64,000 nt of DNA from NCBI RefSeq assembly GCF_013408415.1, contig NZ_JACCAA010000001.1:3472001-3536000 (forward strand), given 5' to 3'. The translations under genes and the position numbers were made by a program. The notes below the pieces were generated by a model, which saw nothing but the letters and a program-made list of their open reading frames with translations, did not search any database and had not been told where the DNA came from. Numbering within the stretch: position 1 is the stretch's first letter; each line of letters begins with the position of its first letter. The stretch comes from Nocardioides daedukensis. Lineage in GTDB: Bacteria > Actinomycetota > Actinomycetes > Propionibacteriales > Nocardioidaceae. Positions 1 through 8,263 of this stretch are shown here, piece after piece.

Positions 1-353
1 GTCTGGGAGGTGACCGGGGAGCCGGCCGGTTCCGGATCTCACCTGTTCTGCTCAACATCCACACCGGCGCCGGCGTGCTGGCCATCCTCATCTGGACGGC
101 CTTCCTCGTCACCGGCGCGGGCGAGGGTGAGGGACATTCGATCGTCGGCGTGGTGGGTCTGGCCTGCTTCTGGCTCACCACCGTCGTTGGCCTGATGATC
201 CTCTTCCGGTGGCTGCCCAGCACCGGCAAGCACTCCTCGGAGGCCGTCCATGACACCTGGAGCACCGGTCCGGGCTTGTCCGTCCTCGCACACGTCGGGA
301 TGTTCCTCGGCGTCTGCGTCTTCACCTGGGCATATCTGACCTCTGCTGTGTGA
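1..353 (+). CDS. C-terminal part of a small membrane protein (5' end outside window)
   Basis: The frame is open from the first bases and ends with TGA at 351-353, so the 5' end is missing. About 116 residues are visible. Three hydrophobic segments are seen, starting near LLNIHTGAGVLAILIW, then GVVGLACFWLTTVVGLMIL, and VLAHVGMFLGVCVFTW at the end, so it is an integral membrane protein. A GTG at 75 would give a 92-residue version, but the frame reads on upstream without a stop. I do not recognise the family. It ends 12 bases before the M14 peptidase and the two may be co-transcribed. Confidence 0.6.
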   Translation, partial: LGGDRGAGRFRISPVLLNIHTGAGVLAILIWTAFLVTGAGEGEGHSIVGVVGLACFWLTTVVGLMILFRWLPSTGKHSSEAVHDTWSTGPGLSVLAHVGMFLGVCVFTWAYLTSAV

Positions 354-365
354 GGAACAACCACG

Positions 366-1100
366 ATGAAGACTCGGGTCCTGATCATCGTTTCCCTCGT
401 CCTGACCGCCACCTTGTTGGCGGTCCCGTCCCAGACCAGCGCCGGAGGATTTCCGGCGGTCACCGAGACGCGGATCCTCGGCCACTCGGTCCAGGGTCGC
501 CCCATCCGGGCCTGGCGCCTGGGCGATCCGAATGCCTCGCGAAAGGCCGTCATCGTCTCGACGATGCACGGCAACGAGGACGACACCTACCTGATCCTCA
601 ACGAGCTGCGCGGTGGTGATCCGATCAGGGGGATCGATGTCTGGGTGGTCCCGAAGTACAACCCCGACGGCTATGCGCGCCGGAGCCGCAAGAACGCGCG
701 CGGCGTCGACCTGAACCGCAACTACCCGCACGGTTGGCGTGACCTCGACGGCAACTACGAGTCAGGTCCCCGCGCCATCTCCGAGCCGGAGACCCGCGCG
801 ATGATGCGGTTCCTCGACGAGATCAAGCCGCGCTACCTGATCAGCTTCCACCAGCCGCTCCACGGCGTCGACCTCGACACCAAGAGCAACTACCTGGCCC
901 GCAAGCTGATCTGGCACCTGAAGCTGCCCGGCAAGCGGTTCACCTGTGGCGGCGTCTGCCACGGCACCATGACGAGTTGGTACAACTACAAACACCCCGG
1001 CAACGCGATCACGGTCGAGTACGGCCAGAGCCCGAGCCGCTGGCACCTGACCCGCAGGGCGCCGGACCAGCTGCTCAAGGTCCTCACCGCCCGCCGCTGA
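366..1100 (+). CDS. Exported M14-family zinc carboxypeptidase
   Basis: 244 residues beginning with a signal peptide (positive MKTR, hydrophobic core, TSA-type cleavage site near residue 26), so the enzyme acts outside the membrane. The M14 zinc site is visible: H68 and E71 in MHGNED and H162 in SFHQP. The substrate-binding stretch has NPDGY and GVDLNRNYP, and the catalytic glutamate is E218 in ITVEYGQ. The size resembles murein-peptide-cleaving M14 enzymes such as MpaA rather than large digestive carboxypeptidases. A role in trimming cell-wall peptides is an inference. Its stop codon lies in a hairpin shared with the convergent PaaG-like gene. Confidence 0.88.
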   Translation: MKTRVLIIVSLVLTATLLAVPSQTSAGGFPAVTETRILGHSVQGRPIRAWRLGDPNASRKAVIVSTMHGNEDDTYLILNELRGGDPIRGIDVWVVPKYNPDGYARRSRKNARGVDLNRNYPHGWRDLDGNYESGPRAISEPETRAMMRFLDEIKPRYLISFHQPLHGVDLDTKSNYLARKLIWHLKLPGKRFTCGGVCHGTMTSWYNYKHPGNAITVEYGQSPSRWHLTRRAPDQLLKVLTARR

Positions 1101-1126
1101 CGGGTACGTCGTACGCCCGCGTCAGC
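1096..1126. terminator. Hairpin spanning both stop codons of convergent genes
   Basis: GCTGACG at 1096-1102 pairs with CGTCAGC at 1120-1126, and an inner GTACG/CGTAC pair extends the stem. The left arm contains the TGA of the M14 peptidase; the right arm contains the TCA complement of the stop of the minus-strand gene. It is likely a two-way terminator; there is no T-run. Confidence 0.5.
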
Positions 1127-1925
1127 GTCCCTCGAACTGCGGCTTCTGCTTGGCCACGAACGAGGCGACGGCGGCGCGGTGGTCCTCGGTCGCGCCGGTG
1201 TGCGTCATCATCGCGGACTCGAAGGCGACCGCCTCCTCGAAGGAGGTCCCGGCCGCGTGCGTCAACGATCGGCGGATCGAGCCGAACGACTGGGTCGGTC
1301 CGTTGGCGAGCCGGGTGGCCAGTCGGGCGACCTCGTCGTCGAGCTCCTCGGGTGCAACCACCGTGGTGGCCAGTCCCAACTCCTTCGACTCGGCCGCGGA
1401 CAGGGTGCTGGGGAAGTAGAGCAGCTCGAGTGCCTTCGCCCGACCGACCAGTCGGGGCAGGGTCCACGAGGCACCGGTGTCGCAGGACAGCGCGATCCCG
1501 GTGAAGGCCAGGTTGAAGCCGGCGGTGGTGCTGAGGATCCGGAAGTCGCAGGCGAAGGCCAGGCTGGCGCCGGCTCCGGCCGCGACGCCCTGGACTGCGG
1601 CGACGACCGGCTTGTTCATCGTGGCGATCGCGGTGACGATCGGGTTGTAGTGCCGGTCCACGGTGGAGAACAGGGCATCGGTGTCACCGCTGTCGAGGAG
1701 CTTGATGTGCTCCTTGAGGTCCTGCCCGACGCAGAACGCGCGCCCGGTCCCGGTGAGCACCAGGCATCGCACGGTGTCGTCCTCGGCCACCTGAGTCACC
1801 GCATCCAGGAGTGCTTCCTTGGTGGCGATGTCGAGGCTGTTCATCGCCTCGGGACGGTTCAGGGTGATGGTGGCGATGTGGTTCTCGATGTTGAGCAGGA
1901 TGGGGTCGGACATGGGGTCGGACAT
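1122..1925 (-). CDS. PaaG-like enoyl-CoA hydratase/isomerase
   Basis: 267 residues of the crotonase superfamily. The oxyanion-hole region is GVAAGAGASLAFACDFRI. The active-site stretch is CDTGASWTLPRLVGRA, which has the Asp of PaaG (ring 1,2-epoxyphenylacetyl-CoA isomerase) rather than the Glu of standard hydratases. The C-terminal half also follows PaaG closely, ending in FVAKQKPQFEGR. The start is the outer ATG of a duplicated MSDPMSDP, with AAAGGAA just upstream. It lies 20 bases after a PaaX-like regulator, which supports a role in phenylacetate-type or aromatic CoA-thioester breakdown, but no other paa gene is in the window. A general fatty-acid hydratase is the alternative. Confidence 0.82.
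   Translation of the reverse strand: MSDPMSDPILLNIENHIATITLNRPEAMNSLDIATKEALLDAVTQVAEDDTVRCLVLTGTGRAFCVGQDLKEHIKLLDSGDTDALFSTVDRHYNPIVTAIATMNKPVVAAVQGVAAGAGASLAFACDFRILSTTAGFNLAFTGIALSCDTGASWTLPRLVGRAKALELLYFPSTLSAAESKELGLATTVVAPEELDDEVARLATRLANGPTQSFGSIRRSLTHAAGTSFEEAVAFESAMMTHTGATEDHRAAVASFVAKQKPQFEGR
1902..1925 (-). repeat. Perfect 12-bp tandem duplication of a start codon
   Basis: GGGGTCGGACAT occurs twice in a row. On the minus strand this duplicates the ATG and the next three codons of the PaaG-like gene (Met-Ser-Asp-Pro twice), giving two in-frame start codons 12 bases apart. Confidence 0.9.
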
Positions 1926-1945
1926 GGTGTTCCTTTCGGGGAGTC

Positions 1946-2716
1946 TCAGAAGAGGATGCGGTCGACGAAGCGGTCCGCGCCGGGCTTGAGTCGGGTCGCC
2001 TCGGCGCGGAAGTGGTCTGCGGCCGCGGTCCCGGGCCAGTTGAGAGGCAGCAACGCCTCGGGCAGGCCGGGATCGCGGAAGAGGAACTTGCGCCACTCGT
2101 GGACCAGCCGGAAGCGCTGGGCGAACTCGTCGCGATCCGGGTCCGGGCCGGGTGGGGCGACGTCGCTGCGCACGGCCTCGAGCCAGCCGGCATATTCCTC
2201 GCCCAGCGCCGCCAGGTCCCACCCGGAGAGCGGAAAGGACGGGGGAGAGAACCCGAGCGATTGGGTCCGAGCCGCGGAGGTCGACTCGCGCTCGAGCATC
2301 CCGTCGAGCTCCGGCTGGGGCCAGGGGCTCGCCCACAGACCGTCTCGCAGCTCGGCGAAACCCATCCAGCGCAGGGATGTGCGCACCCGCTCGCGCCGGC
2401 CACGATCTGGGATCGGATCGAGGACGACCAGGTGCCAGCAGCCGTCCCAGACCCGGTTGCGGGTGCGATAGATCCGCTGTCGCGCCTCTTCGAGACGGCC
2501 AACGGCCTGCTCCGTGGCGCGATAGCCACGCCCCGCGGCGAGGGTGACCGGGACCAGCCAGTCCTCGCGGACCATCCTCGAGATCGCGGTGCGCACCGCC
2601 TGGGCCGAGATGCCCGCGGGCTCCAGGAGCCGCACCAGGGCGGCCACCGGGGCCTCGTTGCCGCGCGTGCGGAGCAGGTCTCCATAGACGTCGAAGAGGG
2701 CCGACCGCGCGTGCAT
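1946..2716 (-). CDS. PaaX-family transcriptional regulator
   Basis: 256 residues. The N-terminal part (about 1-75) is a winged helix with the PaaX pattern: SALFDVYGDLLRTRG, then AVRTAISRMVREDWL as recognition region, then GRGYRATE. The C-terminal part with SGWDLAALGEEYAGWLE matches the PaaX C-terminal domain. Known PaaX proteins repress phenylacetate catabolism and are released by phenylacetyl-CoA. The gene sits directly upstream of a PaaG-like gene on the same strand, so it probably controls its own operon. Which CoA-ester acts as inducer cannot be told. The start is the ATG with CAGACT six bases upstream, so the transcript may be leaderless. Confidence 0.85.
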   Translation of the reverse strand: MHARSALFDVYGDLLRTRGNEAPVAALVRLLEPAGISAQAVRTAISRMVREDWLVPVTLAAGRGYRATEQAVGRLEEARQRIYRTRNRVWDGCWHLVVLDPIPDRGRRERVRTSLRWMGFAELRDGLWASPWPQPELDGMLERESTSAARTQSLGFSPPSFPLSGWDLAALGEEYAGWLEAVRSDVAPPGPDPDRDEFAQRFRLVHEWRKFLFRDPGLPEALLPLNWPGTAAADHFRAEATRLKPGADRFVDRILF

Positions 2717-2776
2717 GGGAGGAGTCTGCCAGCCCCCGGGTGTGACGTGGGTTTCCACCCTGCAGGGGGCATGGGG

Positions 2777-2782
2777 GATAAT
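2777..2782 (+). promoter_or_regulatory. Probable -10 element (GATAAT) of the DUF3117 gene
   Basis: GATAAT lies 55 bases before the DUF3117 start in a GC-rich gap. A weak TTTCCA-like -35 sits about 19 bases upstream. The gap also holds the start region of the divergent PaaX-like gene. Confidence 0.4.
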
Positions 2783-2837
2783 GAAGGTGCGTACGGCGTC
2801 ACAGGGCGCGGGCATGAACACAGGAAGAGGTTCGCTG

Positions 2838-3005
2838 ATGGCGGCGATGAAGCCACGGACCGGTGACGGACCGATGGAGGTCACCAAGGAAGGCCGCGGA
2901 ATCGTGATGCGGGTTCCGCTCGAGGGCGGTGGCCGTCTTGTTGTCGAGCTGAACGCCGACGAAGCCAAGGAACTTGGCGATCTGCTCAAGGGTGTTGTTG
3001 GCTGA
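2838..3005 (+). CDS. DUF3117 small protein
   Basis: 55 residues, MAAMKPRTGDGPMEV onward, matching the highly conserved actinobacterial DUF3117 family, which has a usual length of about 55. The ATG at 2838 is preceded by GGAAGAGG at good distance. No membrane segment or signal is present. The function of the family is not known to me. It is followed after four bases by the aminopeptidase gene, so the two are probably co-transcribed. Confidence 0.85.
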   Translation: MAAMKPRTGDGPMEVTKEGRGIVMRVPLEGGGRLVVELNADEAKELGDLLKGVVG

Positions 3006-3009
3006 ACCA

Positions 3010-4554
3010 GTGGCCACACCGACGCGAATCCCCGTCCTACCCACCCAGGTCGAGCCCCCGGCATACTCCCTAAGCGGAGCGCCGTTCGACCACAGCGACG
3101 ACGCGAGCAATGACCGAGCGGTCGTTGCCGTGCCCGTGCTGGCGGGTGAGGAGGACGGGTCGCTCGTTCTCGGCCCCGGTGCGGCAGACGTAGCCGAGGA
3201 CCTCGGTGTCGACCTGTTCGCGGTCCTCGAGCACCACCGCGCAAGCGGCAAGCCCGGTGAGGTGACCACCCACCCGGTCCTTGATCACCCGCGCTGGAGC
3301 GCCGTCCACCTGGTCGGCGTCGGAAGCGGCGGGAACGACGACCTGCGCCGCGCCGGCGCGGGCCTGGCCAGGGTCGTCAAGGACCAGCCCCTGCTGGTCA
3401 GCTCGGTTGCCACCCTCGGTGACGCCGACGGGCTCGAGTCCTTCGTGACCGGCCTGAGCCTGGGCTCGTTCGAGTTCCACTGGCGCAAGGACGGCCCCAA
3501 GGCACAGCCCGTACGCCGCGTAGTGCTGGCCGGTGGACCTGACCTGCAGCCGGCCCTCGACCGGGCCGTTGCGATCGCAGGCGCCGGCTGGACGGCAAGG
3601 TTCCTCGCCTCCGTCCCCTCCAACTTGAAGAACCCCGCCTGGTTGGCCGACCAGGCCGTGGCCCTGTCCGACATCCCGGGCCTCAAGGTCACCGTCTGGG
3701 ACGAGGACCAGCTCGAGGCCGAGGGCTTCGGCGGGATCCTGGCGGTCGGCAAGGGCTCTGCCACGCCGCCGCGCCTGATCCGCATCGACTACACGCCGTC
3801 ACGCAAGTCGAACAAGGGCCATGTCGCCCTGGTCGGCAAGGGCATCACGTTCGACACCGGCGGGCTGTCGATCAAGCCCGGCGAGGCGATGGTCAACATG
3901 AAGCGGGACATGACCGGCGGCGCGGTCGTGCTGGCCACGATGGCGGCACTGCCGGCGCTGGGTTGCACCGTCAAGGTGACCGGCTTCATCGCCAGTGCCG
4001 AGAACGCGATCAGCGGCAACTCGTTCCGGCCTGGCGACGTGATCCGCCACTATGGCGGTCGCACCACCGAGGTCACCAACACCGACGCCGAGGGCCGACT
4101 GGTCCTGGCCGACGCGATGGCCTATGCCGTGGCGAAGGTGAAGCCCGACGTGCTCGTCGACATCGCCACCCTGACCGGCGCGATGAAGGTGGCCCTGGGC
4201 CTGCGCACCGGCGGCTACTTCGCCAACGACGAGGCCCTGGCCGAGCTGATCGCCGAGGCCGGCGGGGCAGCCGGTGAGCCGCTCTGGCGGATGCCGCTGG
4301 CCAGTGTCTATGAGGAGAAGCTCTCCTCCAAGGTCGCCGACGGCGACAACGGGGCCGGCAACCCCGGCGCGATCACGGCAGCGCTGTTCCTGCAGCACTT
4401 CGCCGGCGAGGTGCCCTGGGCGCACCTGGACGTGGCCTCCGTGGGTGACGCACCCGAGGATGACCATGAGTGGACACCCGGCCCGACCGGGTTCGGTGCC
4501 CGCACCCTGCTGCAGTGGCTGGGTGGCGAAGCGCCGCTCGCCGGCATCCGCTGA
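3010..4554 (+). CDS. pepA: Leucyl aminopeptidase (M17)
   Basis: 514 residues from GTG at 3010, four bases after DUF3117. The C-terminal catalytic half carries the M17 signature NTDAEGRL (about residues 357-364) and the metal-binding stretch GKGITFDTGGLSIKPG upstream. The N-terminal half is the usual variable alpha/beta domain. M17 enzymes are hexameric cytosolic aminopeptidases with two metal ions that release N-terminal residues in peptide turnover. The start is uncertain: there is no strong ribosome-binding site, and the frame is open further upstream into DUF3117. Confidence 0.92.
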   Translation: MATPTRIPVLPTQVEPPAYSLSGAPFDHSDDASNDRAVVAVPVLAGEEDGSLVLGPGAADVAEDLGVDLFAVLEHHRASGKPGEVTTHPVLDHPRWSAVHLVGVGSGGNDDLRRAGAGLARVVKDQPLLVSSVATLGDADGLESFVTGLSLGSFEFHWRKDGPKAQPVRRVVLAGGPDLQPALDRAVAIAGAGWTARFLASVPSNLKNPAWLADQAVALSDIPGLKVTVWDEDQLEAEGFGGILAVGKGSATPPRLIRIDYTPSRKSNKGHVALVGKGITFDTGGLSIKPGEAMVNMKRDMTGGAVVLATMAALPALGCTVKVTGFIASAENAISGNSFRPGDVIRHYGGRTTEVTNTDAEGRLVLADAMAYAVAKVKPDVLVDIATLTGAMKVALGLRTGGYFANDEALAELIAEAGGAAGEPLWRMPLASVYEEKLSSKVADGDNGAGNPGAITAALFLQHFAGEVPWAHLDVASVGDAPEDDHEWTPGPTGFGARTLLQWLGGEAPLAGIR

Positions 4555-4581
4555 GCGGAGCCGACGAGCGGGTGGTCCCGG

Positions 4582-5229
4582 TTATTCCGGGATCCACTCC
4601 TTCTTGATCGCCAGCAGGCCATCGCCCACGGGCAGCAGCACCGGGACCAGGCCCTCGGACTCGACAACGAGTCGACCCAGGTCGCGGATCGCGACGGTCT
4701 CCTCGTCGCGCTGCGCCGGGTCGGCCACGCGGTCGTGCCACAGGGCGTTGTCGAACGCCACCACACCACCGGGACGCAGCAGGCGCAGCGCCTCCTTGAG
4801 GTAGTCGGCGTACTCGCGCTTGTCCCCGTCGCAGAAGACGAGGTCGTAGTGACCGTCGGTGAGGCGGGGGAGGACGTCGAGTGCCGCACCCGGGATGGTG
4901 CGCGCCCGGTTGGCGGGAACGCCGGCGTCGCTGAAGCCCTGCTTGGCCAGGCGCTGGTGCTCGGTCTCGATGTCGACGGTGGTGAGGACTCCGTCGGCGC
5001 GCATGCCGCGCAGCAACCACAGGCCCGAGACCCCGGTGCCGGTGCCGATCTCCACCACGGCGCGGGCGTCGAGGACGGAGGCGAGGAAGCGAAGCGATGC
5101 GCCGACGCCGGAGCCGATCGGGACGACCCCGACCTCTTCGGCGCGCGATCGCGCGGCGGCGAGGATCTCGTCCTCGGGCACGAACTCTTCGGCATAGGTC
5201 CAGCTGGTGGGCTTGATGGGCGTGGTGAT
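4582..5229 (-). CDS. O-methyltransferase, Rv1220c-like, possible ATC start
   Basis: 215 residues with a Rossmann methyltransferase core: EIGTGTGVSGLWLLRGM as SAM-binding motif I, VDIE as motif II, and DLVFCDGDKREY with the acidic cluster typical of class I O-methyltransferases. It lies divergent to sigE exactly as Rv1220c does. No ATG, GTG or TTG stands at the expected place: AGGAGG at 5240-5235 is followed five bases later by ATC at 5229, and conserved sequence (SWTYAEEF) begins before the first in-frame GTG. Translation probably starts at ATC; a shorter GTG version would lose the conserved N-terminus. The substrate is unknown. Confidence 0.8.
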   Translation of the reverse strand: MTTPIKPTSWTYAEEFVPEDEILAAARSRAEEVGVVPIGSGVGASLRFLASVLDARAVVEIGTGTGVSGLWLLRGMRADGVLTTVDIETEHQRLAKQGFSDAGVPANRARTIPGAALDVLPRLTDGHYDLVFCDGDKREYADYLKEALRLLRPGGVVAFDNALWHDRVADPAQRDEETVAIRDLGRLVVESEGLVPVLLPVGDGLLAIKKEWIPE

Positions 5230-5495
5230 GACGGCCTCCTGAGTTCGTACGACGCACCGTTGCGGTGACCCTACAACGAGCGGCGCCCACCGCTGCGCGC
5301 TGCGATGCAGGAACACGACGCCTGGCCCCTGCGTTGCACCTGCGGGTGGGACCCTGAAGAGTGTGCCCCCAAGAGTGGGTCCAGCGAGTGACAGGCTCAA
5401 AGCAAGTCCCTGTTGATTGCTCAGGTTCTTCTCAGTCGTGATCCCTAGCGTAGGAGTTGTCAGGTTTGAGGCTGGTTCGTGCAAAGGAGATCGCC

Positions 5496-6098
5496 GTGAC
5501 CGAGTCGCAGGTGTCACCGGGAGTGCCGACGTGGGACGAGATCGTCTCGCAGCACTCCGAGCGCGTCTACCGCCTCGCCTACCGGCTGACCGGCAATCGC
5601 GCCGACGCCGAGGACCTCACCCAGGACGTCTTCGTCCGGGTCTTCCGTTCGCTGTCCGGCTACAGCCCCGGCACGTTCGAGGGATGGCTGCACCGGATCA
5701 CCACGAACCTGTTCCTCGACGGGGCGCGGCGCAAGCAGCGGATCCGCTTCGACGCGCTCTCCGACGAACGTGCCGACCGGCTCCGGGCCGAGGGCGGCAT
5801 CCCGCACGACGAATATTCCGACCAGAGGTTCGACGACGACATCGAGCAGGCGCTGGCCCAGCTGCCGCCGGACTTCCGCGCGGCGGTCGTGCTCTGTGAC
5901 GTCGAGGGACTTTCCTACGACGAGATCGCCGAGATCCTGGGCGCCAAGCTGGGCACGGTCCGCTCCCGCATCCACCGCGGCCGGACGATGCTCCGCGAGG
6001 CCCTTGCCCACCGCGCACCCTCGGCCGGTCGCGAACGCTACAGCGGGCCCGGGGTCGCCACCCGGTTCGCCACCTCGACCCGGGGAGGGCGTCGATGA
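5496..6098 (+). CDS. sigE: ECF RNA polymerase sigma factor SigE
   Basis: 200 residues with region 2 ([27 protein letters not shown]) and region 4 ([19 protein letters not shown], then a helix-turn-helix ending VRSRIHRGR). GTG at 5496 has AAAGGAG seven bases upstream; a TTG at 5457 would add 13 residues and is less likely. The gene overlaps the anti-sigma gene by ATGA, with htrA next, as in the mycobacterial sigE locus. SigE in that setting directs transcription under envelope and heat stress. The 266-base leader holds a TAGCGT at 5446-5451 that could be a -10 element. Confidence 0.92.
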   Translation: MTESQVSPGVPTWDEIVSQHSERVYRLAYRLTGNRADAEDLTQDVFVRVFRSLSGYSPGTFEGWLHRITTNLFLDGARRKQRIRFDALSDERADRLRAEGGIPHDEYSDQRFDDDIEQALAQLPPDFRAAVVLCDVEGLSYDEIAEILGAKLGTVRSRIHRGRTMLREALAHRAPSAGRERYSGPGVATRFATSTRGGRR

Positions 6099-6655
6099 TC
6101 GGCCCGGTGATCGGTCATGTCGGTAGCCGGGTCGGTGCCCTGGTTGACGGGCAGCTGCCCGCCGCCGAGGCCGAGAGGCTCTGGGCACACGTGGTCAGTT
6201 GTGGTCAGTGCCGCGACGCGGTCGAGCGGGAGGGCTGGGTGAAGACCCGGCTCGCCGGTCTCCGCAGTGACGGGTGCCAACCCGCGGCTCCCAACTATCT
6301 GCAGGCCGTCCTCTGCCAGCCCCCGAGCGGACCTGAAGACCGGGAGACGACGTACGCCGATCCTGCCGGTCGACGTCGAGCGGTCACCGTGGCATTCCTC
6401 GGTGCCAGCTCCGTCGGCGTTGCCGTGGTCGGTGTCCTCGCACTCACCGTTCCGGCCCAGTCGCCGTCCCTGGACCGGCGTGGTCCGGCGACCTCCATCT
6501 CGCGAGTCACCGAGGGCCCGGCCAGCGCCGTACCGGTCACCGCAACCGGTGGCTCGGTGAGCGCGACCCAGTCCAGTGCGCAGTCCAATGCAACCGCGCA
6601 GCCCGGTGCGTCCAAGACCGAGTTGCTTCCCGAATGGGTGAGGATCACCAAGTGA
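6095..6655 (+). CDS. rseA: Zinc-binding anti-sigma factor (RseA type)
   Basis: 186 residues. The zinc anti-sigma motif H32-x3-C36-x2-C39 (HVVSCGQC) is intact near the N-terminus. A hydrophobic segment around residues 95-115 probably spans the membrane, and the Ser/Thr-rich tail would be outside. It overlaps sigE by four bases (ATGA), so the two are translated in step. By analogy it binds SigE and releases it on envelope stress; whether this copy is regulated by redox, phosphorylation or proteolysis cannot be told from sequence. Confidence 0.87.
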   Translation: MIGPVIGHVGSRVGALVDGQLPAAEAERLWAHVVSCGQCRDAVEREGWVKTRLAGLRSDGCQPAAPNYLQAVLCQPPSGPEDRETTYADPAGRRRAVTVAFLGASSVGVAVVGVLALTVPAQSPSLDRRGPATSISRVTEGPASAVPVTATGGSVSATQSSAQSNATAQPGASKTELLPEWVRITK

Positions 6656-8223
6656 ACGACAACCACACGCCGGAGCACGAGGACCGCGACGACGCCGAGG
6701 TGACGGCTGCGCTCCCGATCGACGACCGGGAGGACACCCTCTCCCTGGACCGCGACGAGCTGGAGCAGTCCGGAGCCTCGCCGGAGGACCCCCGCGAGGG
6801 GCCGCAGACCTACGCGCCTCCTGCGCCCGGTGCCGTTCCGGCCGGCCGACCCGCTCCGGGCTACGCCGGTCCCAGCTCCTACGCGCCGCACAACGGTCCT
6901 TCGACCCACGCTCCGGGGCAGCAGCAGTCAGCTCAAGCCGGGCAGCCCGGACAGTTCGCTCAGCCGGGGCCCAGCACCGGGCTGCCGCCCACGCAGCGCC
7001 CCGACGCTGGCCAGCACCAGGGCATGGGCGGCTACGGACCTGCCGGCGGCTACGGCCCGGGCAACACCGCGGTCCTCGCCCCCCAGCATGCCCAGGGCCC
7101 GGGGCAGCCACCGGCGACCAGGACCCGGGACACCAAGGTGCTGCCCGGCTGGTTCTGGCCGGTGCTCTGCGCAATGACCCTGGTCCTCGGCCTGATGGGT
7201 GGCGCACTCGGCGCCCTGGTGATCGACAAGACCAATGACCCGACCACGTCCGGTCGCACCAACGGCGGCCTGGCCGACGTCACCACGGTCACCGATGCGC
7301 CACTTCCCAAGGACGGCAGCGTCGCGGCGGTGGCCAAGAGCTTGCTGCCCAGCACCGTCCAGATCATTGCCGAGTCTAGCGGCGAAGGCGCCACCGGCTC
7401 CGGCTTCTTCCTGGACAAGGAAGGTCACGTGGTCACCAACAACCACGTGGTCGCCAGTGCAGCCGACGGCGGCAAGATCCAGATCGTCGACCACAAGCGC
7501 AAGCGTCACGACGCCACCGTGGTCGGCCGCAGCCCGGTCTATGACCTGGCGATCCTCTACGTGGAGGGTCTCGAGGACGTCACCCCCGCGTCCCTGGGCA
7601 CCTCGGCCGACCTCAACGTCGGTGAGACGGTGGTCGCCATCGGTTCACCGCTGGGCCTCGACAGCACGGTCACGTCCGGCATCGTCAGCGCGTTGAACCG
7701 CCCGGTCACCACCGGGAACAGCCAGGACGACCAGTCCTACATCAATGCAGTCCAGACCGACGCCGCGATCAACCCCGGCAACTCCGGTGGACCGCTGGTC
7801 GACCTCGAGGGCAGGGTGATCGGCGTCAACTCCGCCATCGCCACCACCGGCGGAGGCCTGGGTGGGGAGTCCGGCAACATCGGCGTCGGCTTCGCGATCC
7901 CGATCGAGCAGGTGATTACCACCGCCGACCAGATCCTCAAGAACGGCAAGGCGCAGTACCCCGTCATCGGCGCCCAGGTCCAGAGCGACAAGGACGGTCG
8001 CGGAGCCAAGATCGCCGAGGTCATGAAGGGCCAGCCCGCCGAGGAAGCCGGTCTGAAGAAGAACGACATCGTCACCGCACTCGATGGCCGTGCCGTCACC
8101 GACAGCCCCAGCCTGATCGTCGCGATCCGCGCCCACGTCCCGGGCGACACGGTCACCTTGACCGTCGATCGTGGTGGCAAGGAGATGGAGCTCAAGGTCG
8201 AGCTGGAGGGCCAGGTCGGCTGA
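6652..8223 (+). CDS. htrA: HtrA/DegP-type membrane-anchored serine protease with PDZ domain
   Basis: 523 residues from GTG at 6652, which overlaps the anti-sigma stop. A Gly/Pro/Gln-rich cytoplasmic tail (about 1-160) precedes one membrane helix (about 162-190). The protease domain has His in VTNNHVVA (about 264), Asp in YDLAILYV (about 299) and Ser in NPGNSGGPLV (about 378). A PDZ domain fills the C-terminus. This is the third gene of the sigE operon; known homologues handle misfolded envelope proteins and feed back on the SigE response. Start chosen for GTGAGG upstream and the tight coupling. Confidence 0.93.
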   Translation: MNDNHTPEHEDRDDAEVTAALPIDDREDTLSLDRDELEQSGASPEDPREGPQTYAPPAPGAVPAGRPAPGYAGPSSYAPHNGPSTHAPGQQQSAQAGQPGQFAQPGPSTGLPPTQRPDAGQHQGMGGYGPAGGYGPGNTAVLAPQHAQGPGQPPATRTRDTKVLPGWFWPVLCAMTLVLGLMGGALGALVIDKTNDPTTSGRTNGGLADVTTVTDAPLPKDGSVAAVAKSLLPSTVQIIAESSGEGATGSGFFLDKEGHVVTNNHVVASAADGGKIQIVDHKRKRHDATVVGRSPVYDLAILYVEGLEDVTPASLGTSADLNVGETVVAIGSPLGLDSTVTSGIVSALNRPVTTGNSQDDQSYINAVQTDAAINPGNSGGPLVDLEGRVIGVNSAIATTGGGLGGESGNIGVGFAIPIEQVITTADQILKNGKAQYPVIGAQVQSDKDGRGAKIAEVMKGQPAEEAGLKKNDIVTALDGRAVTDSPSLIVAIRAHVPGDTVTLTVDRGGKEMELKVELEGQVG

Positions 8224-8263
8224 GCGGGCGAGCCCCCGCAGCAGCACACCCAGCCAGCAGGAC

